DNA of 64,000 nucleotides from Streptomyces sp. GESEQ-35 (GCF_017948485.1 NZ_JAFFSX010000005.1:124001-188000), one strand, 5' to 3'; shown: positions 34,934-43,700, numbered from the stretch's first letter. The notes: generated by a model not told the origin, from the sequence alone. Numbers and translations are program-made.

Positions 34934-36042
34934 CCACCACGCCCGCCCGCCCCTGGGCCCTGCTGGCCGAACTCACCCATGCCTGCCCGCTCCACTGCGG
35001 GTACTGCTCCAACCCGCTGGAGCTGACGCGGCGTTCGCGCGAGCTGACCACCGAGCAGTGGACGGACGTGATGCGTCAGGCGGGCGAGTTCGGCGTGGTC
35101 CACACTCATCTCTCGGGCGGTGAGCCGCTGCTGCGCCGGGACCTGGTGCAGATCGTCGCCGCCGCCGAGGCCGCCGGGATCTACACCCAGCTGGTCACCA
35201 GCGGCGTGGGCCTGGACCGGGCCCGGCTGTCCGAGCTCGCCGCCGCCGGGCTGCGCAGCGTCCAGCTGTCCGTCCAGCACGCCGACCCGCACGCCTCCGA
35301 CCGAATCGCCGGACGCCGGTCCTTCACCGAGAAGGAACAGGCCGCGGCGCTGGTACGGGCCGCCGGCCTCCCCCTGGGGCTCAACGTCGTCCTGCACCGC
35401 GAGAACCTGGACGCCGTCGACGCCCTCATCGAGCTGGGCGTGTCCTGGGGCGTGGACCGTATCGAACTGGCCAACGCGCAGTTCTACGGCTGGGGTCTGC
35501 TCAACCGCGCCGCGCTGCTTCCCACGCGCGACCAGCTCGCCCGGGCACGGGATACCGTCGAGCGGCGGCGTACGGAGTTCACACCTGACGGCCCCGACCT
35601 GGTCTGGGTCGTCCCCGACTACTTCGACGGTGTGGCCAAGCCGTGCATGGGCGGGTGGGGCGCGGTCTCCCTCACGGTCACCCCCGACGGCACCGTCCTG
35701 CCCTGTCCGGCCGCGGCCTCGCTGCCGGGTCTTGACCCGCCGAACATCCGTGACAGTTCGATCGCCTGGATCTGGGATCACTCCCCGGTGTTCAGCCGCT
35801 ACCGCGGGACCGACTGGATGGCCGACCCCTGCCGCAGCTGTTCCCGCCGCGAGGAGGACTTCGGCGGCTGCCGCTGCCAGGCATACGCACTCACCGGGGA
35901 CGCCACCCGCACGGATCCCGCATGCCGGCTCTCCCCCGACCACGCACTGGTCCGGACGCTGGCCGACGACAGCACGGACGAGAGACCGCCGATCAGGCTG
36001 CGGGCACCGGGGCGGCCGGAGAAGACCGGCACGCTGTCCTGA
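34930..36042 (+). CDS. pqqE: PqqA peptide cyclase PqqE (radical SAM)
   Basis: 370 residues. Radical SAM cluster CPLHCGYC (Cys19, Cys23, Cys26) in ELTHACPLHCGYCSNP, with HLSGGEPLLRRDL as SAM-binding GGE motif. The C-terminal SPASM domain has KPCMGGWG, VLPCPAAAS, DPCRSCSRREEDFGGCRCQA for auxiliary Fe-S clusters. It forms the Glu-Tyr C-C bond in PqqA. Last gene of the operon. No pqqF/G-type protease is nearby, so leader trimming must be done by a general protease. Confidence 0.96.
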   Translation: MTTTPARPWALLAELTHACPLHCGYCSNPLELTRRSRELTTEQWTDVMRQAGEFGVVHTHLSGGEPLLRRDLVQIVAAAEAAGIYTQLVTSGVGLDRARLSELAAAGLRSVQLSVQHADPHASDRIAGRRSFTEKEQAAALVRAAGLPLGLNVVLHRENLDAVDALIELGVSWGVDRIELANAQFYGWGLLNRAALLPTRDQLARARDTVERRRTEFTPDGPDLVWVVPDYFDGVAKPCMGGWGAVSLTVTPDGTVLPCPAAASLPGLDPPNIRDSSIAWIWDHSPVFSRYRGTDWMADPCRSCSRREEDFGGCRCQAYALTGDATRTDPACRLSPDHALVRTLADDSTDERPPIRLRAPGRPEKTGTLS

Positions 36043-36082
36043 AAAGTGCCGCGATGGGCCGTCGGTCGTCTGCGGGTCCGTC

Positions 36083-36148
36083 GTGGCTGGTCGCGCCCAC
36101 CCGGCGGTAGCCGGAAATCGATCGGGGCCCCGCGCCCCTTCGGGGCGC
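36083..36148. repeat. Streptomyces interspersed repeat with UUCG hairpin, between pqqE and bioD
   Basis: TGGCTGGTCGCGC followed downstream by GCGCCCC-TTC-GGGGCGC (36132-36148). A second copy of both parts lies at 45926-45962. The hairpin closes a UUCG tetraloop and stands between convergent pqqE and bioD, so it can act as a terminator for both. Confidence 0.7.
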
Positions 36149-36153
36149 TGCGC

Positions 36154-36870
36154 TTAGGGCGCCTCCCGCACCCGGAACGCCTCCGCGTCCCACGCACCGT
36201 CCAGCCGCGGTGCCAGCCAAGTCGGCGCCGCCGTACGGAAGTCGGTGGGTTCGAGCGCCCCCGCCCCGGCGGGCAGCGCCCCGAGCAGCGGTGCGTCGGC
36301 GACGATCGGCAGGTCCGCGAGATTGCAACGGGACGCCAGATCGGGCGACATGGGCCAGCTGCCGATGACGATCCCCGCCAAGTCGAGCCGACGGGACCGG
36401 ATTTCGCGCGCCGTCAGTTCGGTCGTGTTCAGCGTGCCCAGTCCCGCCGAGGCCACGACCAGCACCGGCGCCGCCAGCAGCCGCGCCGCGTCCGCCAGTG
36501 TGCCGCCCGCGGGGTCGAAGCGTACGAGGAGTCCGCCCGCTCCCTCCACCAGCACCAGGTCGTGCTCGGCGGCCAGCTTGGCGGCGGCCTCGGCGATGTC
36601 GTGCGGGTGGACCGGAGCGCGTCCGGCCCGGCGCGCCGCCGTCGCCGGTGCCAACGGGTCCGGATAGCGGGCGAGTTCGACCGCCGTCACGGCTCCCGCG
36701 AGCCGCGTGACCTCGTCGGCGTCCCCGCGCTCGTCCGGTCGTACGCCCGTCTGCGCGGCCTTGAGGACGGCCACCGACGCTCCGGCCGCGAGCGCGACGG
36801 CGGCGACGGCGGCCGTCGTGACGGTCTTGCCGACCTCCGTGCCCGTGCCCGTGATCACCAGGACCGGCAT
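36154..36870 (-). CDS. bioD: Dethiobiotin synthetase
   Basis: ATP-dependent formation of the ureido ring of dethiobiotin from DAPA and CO2. P-loop TGTGTEVGKTVTT, KAAQTGV, VEGAGGLLVRF and the late DLPIVADAPLLGALP block are all standard BioD. 238 residues. Starts one base beyond the bioA stop on the minus strand, so bioB-bioA-bioD form one operon. Convergent with pqqE. Call secure. Confidence 0.97.
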   Translation of the reverse strand: MPVLVITGTGTEVGKTVTTAAVAAVALAAGASVAVLKAAQTGVRPDERGDADEVTRLAGAVTAVELARYPDPLAPATAARRAGRAPVHPHDIAEAAAKLAAEHDLVLVEGAGGLLVRFDPAGGTLADAARLLAAPVLVVASAGLGTLNTTELTAREIRSRRLDLAGIVIGSWPMSPDLASRCNLADLPIVADAPLLGALPAGAGALEPTDFRTAAPTWLAPRLDGAWDAEAFRVREAP

Positions 36871-36871
36871 G

Positions 36872-38152
36872 TCATCCCTCCCGCGCCGCAGCGCACACCG
36901 CGCGCGCGATCCGTGCCACGTCCGCGTCGCCGGTGACGTACGGCGGCATCGTGTACACGAGGTCGCGGAACGGCCGCAGCCACACGCCCTCGCGCACGGC
37001 CGCCGCCGTGGCCGCCTTCATGTCCACCGCGTGGTCGAGCTGGACCACCCCGATGGCGCCGAGGACCCGTACGTCCCGCACGCCCGGCATGTTCAGCGCG
37101 GGAGCCAGCCCGTCCCGCAGCCCGGCCTCGATCCGCTTGACCTCCGCGAGCCAGTCCTGCCCGAGCAGCAGCTCGATCGAGGCGCAGGCGACCGACGCGG
37201 CCAGCGGGTTGCCCATGAAGGTCGGGCCGTGAGCCAGCACCGGTACCTCGCCGCGCGAGATGCCCTCGGCCACCCGCGAGGTGCACAGAGTCGCCGCCAT
37301 CGTCAGATAGCCGCCGGTCAGCGCCTTGCCGACGCACATCACATCGGGCGTCACCGCCGCGTGCTCCGCCGCGAACAGCGCGCCCGTCCGCCCGAACCCG
37401 GTCGCGATCTCGTCGAACACCAGCAGCACGCCGTACGCGTCGCACGCCTCGCGCAGCACCCGCAGATAGGCGGGGGAGTGGAACCGCATCCCGCCCGCGC
37501 CCTGCACCACCGGCTCGACGATCACCGCGGCGAGGTCGTCGGCGTGCCGCTCGATCAGCGCGCGCAGCTGGTCGGCGTACGACTCGTCGTACTCCGTCGG
37601 CGGCGCGTCGGTGAACACCTGCCGTGGGAGGACGCCGGTCCACAGCTCGTGCATCCCGCCCTCGGGGTCGCACACCGACATCGGCTGCCAGGTGTCGCCG
37701 TGATAGCCGCCGCGCCAGGTCAGCAGGCGTTGTTTCGCCGGGCGGCCCAGCGAACGCCAGTACTGGAGGCACATCTTGACCGCGACCTCGACCGACACCG
37801 ACCCGGAGTCGGCGAGGAAGACATGCTCCAGACCCTCGGGCGACATGTCGACAAGGTGCTTCGCCAGGCGTACGGCGGGCTCGTGGGTGAGCCCGCCGAA
37901 CATCACGTGGCTCATCCTGCCGAGCTGCTCGCGCGCGGCCTCGTTGAGCACCGGGTGGTTGTAGCCGTGGATGGCCGACCACCAGGACGACATGCCGTCG
38001 ACCAGTTCACCCGAGCCGTCCGAGAGTTTGAGCCGCACCCCGCTCGCCGACTCCACGACAAGCGGCTCCACCAGGCCCGGCATGGGCCCGTACGGATGCC
38101 AGACGTGCCGCCGGTCCAGGTCCAGCAGCTCGGGGACGGTCAGGTCAGGCAT
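36872..38152 (-). CDS. bioA: Adenosylmethionine-8-amino-7-oxononanoate aminotransferase
   Basis: Converts KAPA to DAPA using SAM as amino donor. 426 residues; fold-type I class III aminotransferase. [14 protein letters not shown] substrate region, [50 protein letters not shown] and PLP lysine in [20 protein letters not shown] 38152 lies eight bases inside the bioB 3' end, a coupled overlap; upstream in-frame ATG at 38245 would sit deep in bioB and is not used. Confidence 0.96.
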   Translation of the reverse strand: MPDLTVPELLDLDRRHVWHPYGPMPGLVEPLVVESASGVRLKLSDGSGELVDGMSSWWSAIHGYNHPVLNEAAREQLGRMSHVMFGGLTHEPAVRLAKHLVDMSPEGLEHVFLADSGSVSVEVAVKMCLQYWRSLGRPAKQRLLTWRGGYHGDTWQPMSVCDPEGGMHELWTGVLPRQVFTDAPPTEYDESYADQLRALIERHADDLAAVIVEPVVQGAGGMRFHSPAYLRVLREACDAYGVLLVFDEIATGFGRTGALFAAEHAAVTPDVMCVGKALTGGYLTMAATLCTSRVAEGISRGEVPVLAHGPTFMGNPLAASVACASIELLLGQDWLAEVKRIEAGLRDGLAPALNMPGVRDVRVLGAIGVVQLDHAVDMKAATAAAVREGVWLRPFRDLVYTMPPYVTGDADVARIARAVCAAAREG

Positions 38153-39281
38153 TGGGCGCGAGGTCCGTTCCGGCGCCCCGGCGGCGTACGGCGACGAGGT
38201 CCGTACGGGCCTCGTTGACCTGAGGCCCTTCGGCTGCGGATCCACACACTCCGCCGCCCTCGTGACACCCGCCGGCCGCGCGGTGCTCCGGCAGCGTCAC
38301 CTGATCCGTGCTCTCGACCTCGAAGCCGGCGTCCGCGATCATGTCCAGGTCGGCCTGGCCCGCCTGGCCCTCGGTGGTCAGATAGTCGCCGAGGAAGATC
38401 GAGTTGGCCAGGTGCAGCGCAAGGGGCTGCATCGTGCGCAGATGGACCTCACGGCCGCCCGCGATCCGTACCTCGACGTCCGGGCAGACGAACCGCACCA
38501 TCGCCAGGATCCGCAGGCAACGCTGCGGGGTGAGGTGCCACTCCTTGGCAAGGGGGGTGCCCTCGACGGGGATCAGGAAGTTGACCGGAACCGAGTCCGG
38601 GTCCAGCTCGCGCAGCGAGAAGACGACGTCGATCAGATCCTCGTCCGACTCGCCCATGCCGGCGATCAGGCCCGAGCAGGCGGACAGTCCGGCCGCGTGT
38701 GCCTTCTGCACGGTGTCGACGCGGTCGGCGTAGGTGTGGGTGGTGGTGATGTCGCCGTATGTCGCCTCGGAGGTGTTGAGGTTGTGGTTGTAGGCGTCGG
38801 CGCCGGCCTCGCGCAGCCGCTCGGCCTGGCCGTCGGAGAGCAGACCGAGGCAGGCGCACACCTCGACGCCGTCGTTCTGCTCCTTGATCGCCTTGATGGT
38901 GCCCGCGACCCGGTCCACGTCCCGGTCGGTCGGCCCGCGGCCGGACGCCACCAGGCAGACCCGCTTGGCGCCCCCGGCGAGCCCCGCGGCCGCAGCCCGG
39001 GAGGCCTCGTCGGGCTTGAGCCAGGTGTACTTCAGGATCCCGGTCGTCGAGCCCAGCCGCTGGGAGCAGTAGGAGCAGTCCTCCGGGCACAGGCCGGACT
39101 TGAGATTGACGAGATAGTTGAGTTTCACCCGTCGGCCGAACCACTGCCGGCGTACCTTGCCGGCCGCGGCCACCACATCGAGCAGGTCGTCATCGGAGGT
39201 GGCGAGGACGGCCAGGGCTTCCTCGCGGGTCGGCGGCTCGCGCCGAAGCCCCTTGTCCACCAGCGTGTTCAGCAGGTCCAT
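38145..39281 (-). CDS. bioB: Biotin synthase (radical SAM)
   Basis: Inserts sulfur into dethiobiotin. Radical SAM motif [10 protein letters not shown] (Cys65, Cys69, Cys72). Second cluster ligands in [19 protein letters not shown] and the Arg of [10 protein letters not shown] are present. 378 residues from ATG 39281, slightly long owing to a Cys/His-rich C-terminal tail ([12 protein letters not shown]) seen in actinobacterial BioB. First gene of bioB-A-D, divergent from bioF. Confidence 0.97.
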   Translation of the reverse strand: MDLLNTLVDKGLRREPPTREEALAVLATSDDDLLDVVAAAGKVRRQWFGRRVKLNYLVNLKSGLCPEDCSYCSQRLGSTTGILKYTWLKPDEASRAAAAGLAGGAKRVCLVASGRGPTDRDVDRVAGTIKAIKEQNDGVEVCACLGLLSDGQAERLREAGADAYNHNLNTSEATYGDITTTHTYADRVDTVQKAHAAGLSACSGLIAGMGESDEDLIDVVFSLRELDPDSVPVNFLIPVEGTPLAKEWHLTPQRCLRILAMVRFVCPDVEVRIAGGREVHLRTMQPLALHLANSIFLGDYLTTEGQAGQADLDMIADAGFEVESTDQVTLPEHRAAGGCHEGGGVCGSAAEGPQVNEARTDLVAVRRRGAGTDLAPNA

Positions 39282-39402
39282 GAGGTCCGATCCTGTCCTA
39301 CGGGACCGTCCCGGGCCAAGGAGGGATTGAACAACAGAGCCGGATGGACGTGTGGGCCTTGCCACACAGTGGGTGGCTGGTCGGGCGACTACTGTCTGTG
39401 CA

Positions 39403-39429
39403 CTGCCTACAAAAGTCTGCCTACAAAAG
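39403..39429 (+). repeat. Tandem 13-base repeat just upstream of bioF
   Basis: CTGCCTACAAAAG occurs at 39403-39415 and again at 39417-39429, one base apart, directly before the bioF ribosome site (GGAGGAG). It lies in the 161-base bioB-bioF divergent region, otherwise without clear promoter motifs to me. It may be a regulator site or a duplication of promoter sequence; biotin-responsive control is plausible but not shown. Confidence 0.6.
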
Positions 39430-39442
39430 CTCCGGAGGAGTC

Positions 39443-40570
39443 ATGGCGTTCGGCTGGATCGACGATCAGGCGGAACTGCGCCGCCGCGCCGGACTGGTAC
39501 GGACCCTGCGTCCCCGCCCCGCCGACTCGCCGCTGCTCGACCTCGCGAGCAACGACTACCTGGGCCTGGCCCGCCACCCCGAGGTCGTCGAGGGGGCCAT
39601 CGTCTCGGCCCGCACCTGGGGCGGCGGCGCCACCGGCTCCCGCCTGGTCACCGGCACGACGGCACTCCACACCGGACTCGAACGCGAGCTGGCGGACTTC
39701 TGCGGCTTCGAGGCGGCGCTGGTGTTCTCCTCCGGGTACGCGGCCAACCTCGCCGCGGTCACCGCCCTGGCACCGCACGGCTCACTGATCGTCTCCGACA
39801 CCGGCAACCACGCCTCGCTGATCGACGGCTGCCGGCTGGCCCGCGGTACCACGCAGGTGGTCGCGCACGCAGCCCCGGACGCCGTGCGCAAGGCACTCCA
39901 GACGCACGACGGGCCTGCCGTCGCCGTGTCCGACACGGTCTTCTCGGTCGACGGCGACGCCGCCCCACTGACCGAGCTCGCCACGGCATGCCGGGACCAC
40001 GGCGCCGGTCTGGTCGTCGACGACGCCCACGGCTTCGGCGTCCTCGGCGACGGCGGCCGCGGCGCACCGCACGCGGCGGGACTCGCGGGCAGCGACGACG
40101 TCGTCGTGACGATCACGCTGTCCAAGTCGCTCGGCAGCCAGGGCGGCGCGGTGCTCGGCCCCGCCCGGGTCATCGAGCACTTGGTCAACGCGGCACGTAC
40201 GTTCATTTTCGACACGGGCCTGGCCCCTGCCGCGGCGGGAGCGGCCCTGGCGGCGCTGAGGCTGCTGCGCCGCGAACCGGAGCGGGCGACGCGGGCACGC
40301 GAGGTGGCACGCGAACTCCACGCACGCCTGACCGCCGCGGGTCTGGAGGCGGTACGTCCGGACGCCGCGGTCGTCTCCGTGCGCGCACCGTCCCCGGAGG
40401 GTGCCGTGCGATGGGCGGCCGACTGCCGTGCGACAGGTCTTGCCGTGGGCTGCTTCCGTCCTCCTTCCGTGCCCGACGGCATCTCACGGCTGCGGCTGAC
40501 CGCCCGCGCGGACCTGTCCGAGGCCCAGATCGAACGCGCTGTGGGAGTGATCGGCGAGACGCGACCATGA
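39443..40570 (+). CDS. bioF: 8-amino-7-oxononanoate synthase
   Basis: PLP enzyme condensing pimeloyl-ACP/CoA with alanine to KAPA, the first committed biotin step. 375 residues. LDLASNDYLGLARHP, GGGATGSRLVTGTTALH, SGYAANLAAV, VVDDAHGFGVLGDGGRG and PLP Lys in TLSKSLGSQGGAVLG are diagnostic. ATG 39443 follows GGAGGAG. Divergent from bioBAD. No bioC/bioH is present nearby. Confidence 0.96.
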   Translation: MAFGWIDDQAELRRRAGLVRTLRPRPADSPLLDLASNDYLGLARHPEVVEGAIVSARTWGGGATGSRLVTGTTALHTGLERELADFCGFEAALVFSSGYAANLAAVTALAPHGSLIVSDTGNHASLIDGCRLARGTTQVVAHAAPDAVRKALQTHDGPAVAVSDTVFSVDGDAAPLTELATACRDHGAGLVVDDAHGFGVLGDGGRGAPHAAGLAGSDDVVVTITLSKSLGSQGGAVLGPARVIEHLVNAARTFIFDTGLAPAAAGAALAALRLLRREPERATRAREVARELHARLTAAGLEAVRPDAAVVSVRAPSPEGAVRWAADCRATGLAVGCFRPPSVPDGISRLRLTARADLSEAQIERAVGVIGETRP

Positions 40571-40635
40571 GTCGGCGTTGCATGGCCGTGCGACGCGCGA
40601 TCAATTGACGGGTCACATAAGTCGGGATGTGGGGG

Positions 40636-40860
40636 TCACCGGAACGCGGCCGTGAATCCCGCCCAGCTCTCGGGGGAGAAGAGCAGCGCGGGTCCGGCCG
40701 GGTCCTTGGAGTCGCGCACGGCGAGCCGTCCGGCCCAGGGACCGGAAAGCGGTCGGGCCGTCTCTACGCAGTTGTTCGCTCCTGTGCTGTAGCTGCTGCG
40801 CAGCCATCGCACACCGTGCAGATCTGTACTGGAAGGTTCGTTCCGAGGCAGTGCAGACAT
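40636..40860 (-). CDS. DUF397 protein, partner of the adjacent XRE regulator
   Basis: 74 residues with the DUF397 pattern VRWLRSSYSTGANNCVETA and VRDSKDPAGPALLFSPESWAGFTAAFR. In Streptomyces such small proteins accompany XRE-DUF5753 regulators in whiJ-like and bldB-like loci and probably bind them. Strong ribosome site AAGGAGG, formed partly by the regulator's stop codon region, gives coupled translation. Stop TGA at 40636. Exact role at this locus unknown. Confidence 0.9.
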   Translation of the reverse strand: MSALPRNEPSSTDLHGVRWLRSSYSTGANNCVETARPLSGPWAGRLAVRDSKDPAGPALLFSPESWAGFTAAFR

Positions 40861-40869
40861 GGTGCCTCC

Positions 40870-41739
40870 TTACGCGCCGTCACCTATCCCGGCGATGTAG
40901 TCCAACGAGTCCTCGGGCGAAAGGGCGTGGAACTGAAGGGTGTTGAAGGCCTCGGTGTAGGCCTGGAGGTCTTCTTTCCGTTCGAGGTAGAGGCTACTCG
41001 TCAAGTGGTCGAGAACAACCACATCCAGATCAGATGTGCTCGAAAATGAGAAGATAACGAAAGGCCCGGTGATGCCGATGTGGGCTCCGGCCGCGAACGG
41101 CAGGACCTGAAGCCGTACTTGGGGGTACCGGGCCGCCTCGATGAGCCGCCTCAGCTGCCGTGACATGACCTCCGGCCCGCCGATCTCCCGGTGCAGCACC
41201 GCTTCGTCGAGCACCGCGCTCAGCACCAGGGGCGGCTGCGAGCGCAGCACGTCCTGCCTGGCCAGGCGCACTTCCACCAGCGCGTCCAGCCGTTCGTCGG
41301 TGTCCTCGTCGAGCCCGCCGACCGCGGCCTGAGTCACCGCCCGGGCGTATTCGGGCGTCTGCAACAGCCCCGGAACGACGGAGGTCTCCAGCGTGCGCAT
41401 CGCGCTCGCCTGGGATTCGAGGCTGATGAAGTCCCGGTAGGTCGGCGGCAGCACGCCCCGATACGCATGCCACCAGTGGTGCCGCCCGGCGCCGTCGTCC
41501 GATCCCGCCAACACCAGGAGCAACTCCCGTAGTTGCGGATCCGCCACTCCGTAGGCGTCCAGGAGTAACCGCACATCGGCCGGTTTCACACCGCTCGCGC
41601 CGGTCTCGATGCGGCTCACCTTGGACTGGTGCCAGCCCACGAGCCGGGCCGCCTCGCCGCTCGTGAGCCCGGCGCCGGTGCGCAGCGTGCGCAATTCGGC
41701 GCCCAGTTTTCGGCGGCGTACCGCGGGACCGTGCTGCAT
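40870..41739 (-). CDS. XRE-family regulator with DUF5753 domain (WhiJ-like)
   Basis: 289 residues. N-terminal HTH_31/XRE domain (LGAELRTLRTGAGLTSGEAARLVGWHQSKVSRIETG) and C-terminal DUF5753 (ETSVVPGLLQTPEYARAV to PQVRLQVLPFAAGAHIGITGPFVIF). This family includes S. coelicolor WhiJ and controls development in concert with DUF397 proteins. The DUF397 gene follows with 9 bases between; the divergent ATPase-domain gene completes the usual triad. Confidence 0.93.
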   Translation of the reverse strand: MQHGPAVRRRKLGAELRTLRTGAGLTSGEAARLVGWHQSKVSRIETGASGVKPADVRLLLDAYGVADPQLRELLLVLAGSDDGAGRHHWWHAYRGVLPPTYRDFISLESQASAMRTLETSVVPGLLQTPEYARAVTQAAVGGLDEDTDERLDALVEVRLARQDVLRSQPPLVLSAVLDEAVLHREIGGPEVMSRQLRRLIEAARYPQVRLQVLPFAAGAHIGITGPFVIFSFSSTSDLDVVVLDHLTSSLYLERKEDLQAYTEAFNTLQFHALSPEDSLDYIAGIGDGA

Positions 41740-41814
41740 GGGCTCCTCCTTACTCCTTCCGTGCCACCCAAATACGGTCTGCCGTCGCAGAGTTCACCGC
41801 TTCGAGCGACAGAT

Positions 41815-41824
41815 ATATGCATAT
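41815..41824. promoter_or_regulatory. ATATGCATAT palindrome in the XRE-ATPase divergent region
   Basis: A perfect 10-base AT-only-plus-GC-centre palindrome, conspicuous in this GC-rich sequence. It lies 75 bases upstream of the XRE start and about 127 bases upstream of the preferred ATPase start, so it could be an operator or -10 region for the divergent pair. Confidence 0.4.
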
Positions 41825-41951
41825 CTTGGTGGATCGCACCCGTGACCGGTCCGGTGATGGCAGTCTGGCGACGAAGCACCAGTCCGGGACCGTACTCGAA
41901 CCCTCCGATCCGTGTCGGACTGCGGTCCCGTGGGAAAGGGACGACGTCGCC

Positions 41952-42410
41952 ATGGCAGACCATCTGGAAGCATCCGTCACTCTGCCGAGCGATCCCGCTT
42001 CGGTCTCCGCGGCTCGCACCTATGTGGTCGGCACCCTGGTGGAATGGGGACTGCCTGCCGACACGGAACTGGCCGACACGGTCCGCCTCATCGTCTCCGA
42101 ACTCGCCACCAACGCCGTACAGCACACTTTCGGGCAGTCACCCACCTTCACGGTGGACATCGACCTCGACCGTGACGAACAACTGCACATCGGCGTAACC
42201 GACAGCCATCCGCGGCTCCCCAAACGGCTGCCCGCGGCCGTCCAGCAGGACAACGGCCGCGGCCTGGTCATCATCCGCTGGCTGACCGCCGAATGCGGCG
42301 GCAAGCTGAGCATCCGGCCCACCCGCGAGGGCGGCAAGACCGTCTCCATCGAACTGCCGTGGACGGTACCGGTGCGGCCGGTGACCACGGCGGTTCAGCA
42401 GGAACCTTGA
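41952..42410 (+). CDS. Anti-sigma-like ATP-binding protein (HATPase_c_2)
   Basis: 152 residues. GHKL ATPase fold of the RsbW/SpoIIAB type: IVSELATNAVQHTF (N box), IGVTDSHPRLPKRL (G1-like), DNGRGLVIIRWLTAECGG (G2). Streptomyces encodes many such short HATPases next to XRE-DUF397 pairs. ATG 41952 has AAGGGACG upstream and matches the family start; ATG 41817 in frame would add 45 unlike residues. Divergent from the XRE gene. Partner sigma or anti-sigma antagonist not evident. Confidence 0.86.
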   Translation: MADHLEASVTLPSDPASVSAARTYVVGTLVEWGLPADTELADTVRLIVSELATNAVQHTFGQSPTFTVDIDLDRDEQLHIGVTDSHPRLPKRLPAAVQQDNGRGLVIIRWLTAECGGKLSIRPTREGGKTVSIELPWTVPVRPVTTAVQQEP

Positions 42411-42413
42411 GGA

Positions 42414-42820
42414 TCAAGCCTGTTGGGCCCGGCCGAACGCGCCGCGCAGCAGGGCCCGGAAGGCGTCCGCGGCGGGTGCGGTCTCGTCGGTCCGGCGGAC
42501 GACCGAGATCGTACGGCGCAGGTCTCCGGGTTCCAGCAGCCGCATCCCGACCGGAGTGACCGCGGTCCGCGCCACCATCTCGGGCACGACCGCGACCCCC
42601 CAGCCCGGCACCGACGAGGGCGCACACCAGGCCGTACCCCGGGGTGGGGACGAGCACCGACGGCGTGGCCCCGTCCCGGGCCGGCGCGGTCTCCAGCCCC
42701 TGCCGGGGCGGATGGTCCGGCGCTCACCAGGACCAGCTCCTCGACCAGGATCGGCTCCGCGCTGACGGAGGCCGGCAGCGGGAACGGGGTGGTGGGCTCA
42801 TAGGTGTGCGTGCACCGGCG
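42414..42820 (-). pseudogene. LysR-family regulator remnant (C-terminal half, frameshifted)
   Basis: Only the effector-domain half survives and reading frame changes at least twice. Pieces recognisable in order are EPTTPFPLPASVSAEPILVEELVLVSAG, RQGLETAPARDGATPSVLVPTPGYGLVCALVGAGLG and WGVAVVPEMVARTAVTPVGMRLLEPG to the stop at 42414. One break is a run of six C at 42596-42601; five would restore the frame (GAGLGVAVVPE). No HTH domain is present. The start side abuts a LysE remnant on the other strand. Confidence 0.8.
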
Positions 42821-42831
42821 GCAGCAGATGG

Positions 42832-43024
42832 ATGCCCGCGGTCTGGAAGGTGCCGATCACGTTCCTGAGCCTGCTGCCGCGGTTCGTTCCCGGCGTTGGC
42901 GTTGCTGGTGGACCGGCTCGGCCGGTGGCTGCGCCGGCCGCGGGCGGCCCGGGTCGTCGAGGGTGTCACGGGCGTTGCGCTGACGGCCCTCGGTGCGGTG
43001 CTCGTTCTCGAACCTCTGGGGTGA
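42832..43024 (+). pseudogene. LysE/RhtB-family exporter remnant (C-terminal end)
   Basis: The last ~35 residues, VDRLGRWLRRPRAARVVEGVTGVALTALGAVLVLEPLG, are the characteristic final helix of LysE-type amino-acid exporters. A fragment ITFLSLLPRFV upstream is in another frame. Everything N-terminal is missing. Together with the LysR remnant, this looks like a divergent lysR-lysE pair reduced by deletion of both starts. Confidence 0.75.
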
Positions 43025-43061
43025 CGCGGTGACGGCGCTTCAGGAGCGCCGCCACCGCGTC
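43023..43061 (-). terminator. Terminator of the NlpC/P60 gene
   Basis: GACGCGGT (43023-43030) pairs with ACCGCGTC (43054-43061), and inside it CGGCGCT pairs with AGCGCCG around a TCAGG loop. It starts seven bases after the NlpC/P60 stop on the minus strand. Confidence 0.8.
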
Positions 43062-43068
43062 GCTCAGG

Positions 43069-43542
43069 TCACTTGACCCGGCCGTACCAGACGCTCTTGG
43101 TCCAGATCTTCGACAGTCTCACGACGTCCCCGGTCTTCGGGGAGTGCCAGATCTTTCCCTTCCCGGCGTAGATGCCGACGTGGTAGACGTTCGAGCCCGA
43201 GTGGAAGAACACCAGGTCTCCGGCCTTGCGGCTCTTGCCCGAGATGTGGCGCGTCTTGTTGTACTGCTGAGCCGCCGTACGCGGCAGGCTCTTGCCCGCC
43301 TTCTTGTACGAGTACAGCGTCAGCCCCGAGCAGTCGAACCGGCGCGGCCCGGCGGCGCCGTACTTGTACGGCGAGCCCTTCTTGGAGGCCGCGACCTGGA
43401 GCGCCTTCGTCGCCGGAGTCGCGGCTGCGGCCTCTGAGGAGAGGCCCGGCACCACGACGGAGCCGCCCATGGCGGCAAGGGTGAGAGCCGAGGCCGTACC
43501 GGCTCGGGCCATCAGCGACGGGACACGATTGAGCGCAGTCAT
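43069..43542 (-). CDS. Secreted NlpC/P60 peptidoglycan hydrolase
   Basis: 157 residues from ATG 43542, behind GAAGGG. A signal peptide (basic start, LTLAAMGGSVVVPG core) ends near residue 40 at AAAATPA. The NlpC/P60 papain-like domain has Cys in RRFDCSGLTLYSYKKAG, His in YHVGIYAGKG and a third polar His in WHSPKTGDVV. It cleaves gamma-D-Glu-meso-DAP type linkages or stem peptides of the wall. A ydaO/c-di-AMP riboswitch precedes it, as for other Streptomyces wall hydrolases. The in-frame longer ORF starting at 43626 would read through the riboswitch and is rejected. Confidence 0.93.
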   Translation of the reverse strand: MTALNRVPSLMARAGTASALTLAAMGGSVVVPGLSSEAAAATPATKALQVAASKKGSPYKYGAAGPRRFDCSGLTLYSYKKAGKSLPRTAAQQYNKTRHISGKSRKAGDLVFFHSGSNVYHVGIYAGKGKIWHSPKTGDVVRLSKIWTKSVWYGRVK

Positions 43543-43555
43543 GCGCAACCCTTCG

Positions 43556-43700
43556 TCAGCCGCCTGTGAAGGATGACCTGTCGGATTCGGGCTGGCGAAG
43601 TTGCCCGGCCGCTGACGCGGCTTCACCCCAAGGGCTGCTCGGCGCGGTCATGGCGTGACCGTTCCGGCGACCCGACGTGCTTGGGTCCTCCACTCCTGCC
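43556..43700 (-). ncRNA. Cyclic di-AMP (ydaO/yuaA) riboswitch
   Basis: On the minus strand the segment carries conserved ydaO elements in order: GAGGACCCAA near the 5' side (43676-43693), TCGCCGGAACGGTCACGCC, CTTGGGGTGAA, and CCGAATCCGACAGGTCATC with CACAGGCG near 43560-43600. It lies immediately upstream of the NlpC/P60 start. Streptomyces cell-wall hydrolase genes such as rpfA are known to use this riboswitch; c-di-AMP binding turns expression off. No separate expression platform was resolved, but a strong hairpin lies just 5' (43723-43758). Confidence 0.85.

Noticed and set aside
41816..41951. Longer start (ATG 41817) for the HATPase protein
   Set aside because: Would begin inside an ATATGCATAT palindrome, lacks a ribosome site and adds 45 residues unlike the family.
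43543..43626. Upstream start for the NlpC/P60 protein
   Set aside because: Would translate the 3' part of the c-di-AMP riboswitch; ATG 43542 has its own ribosome site and signal peptide.
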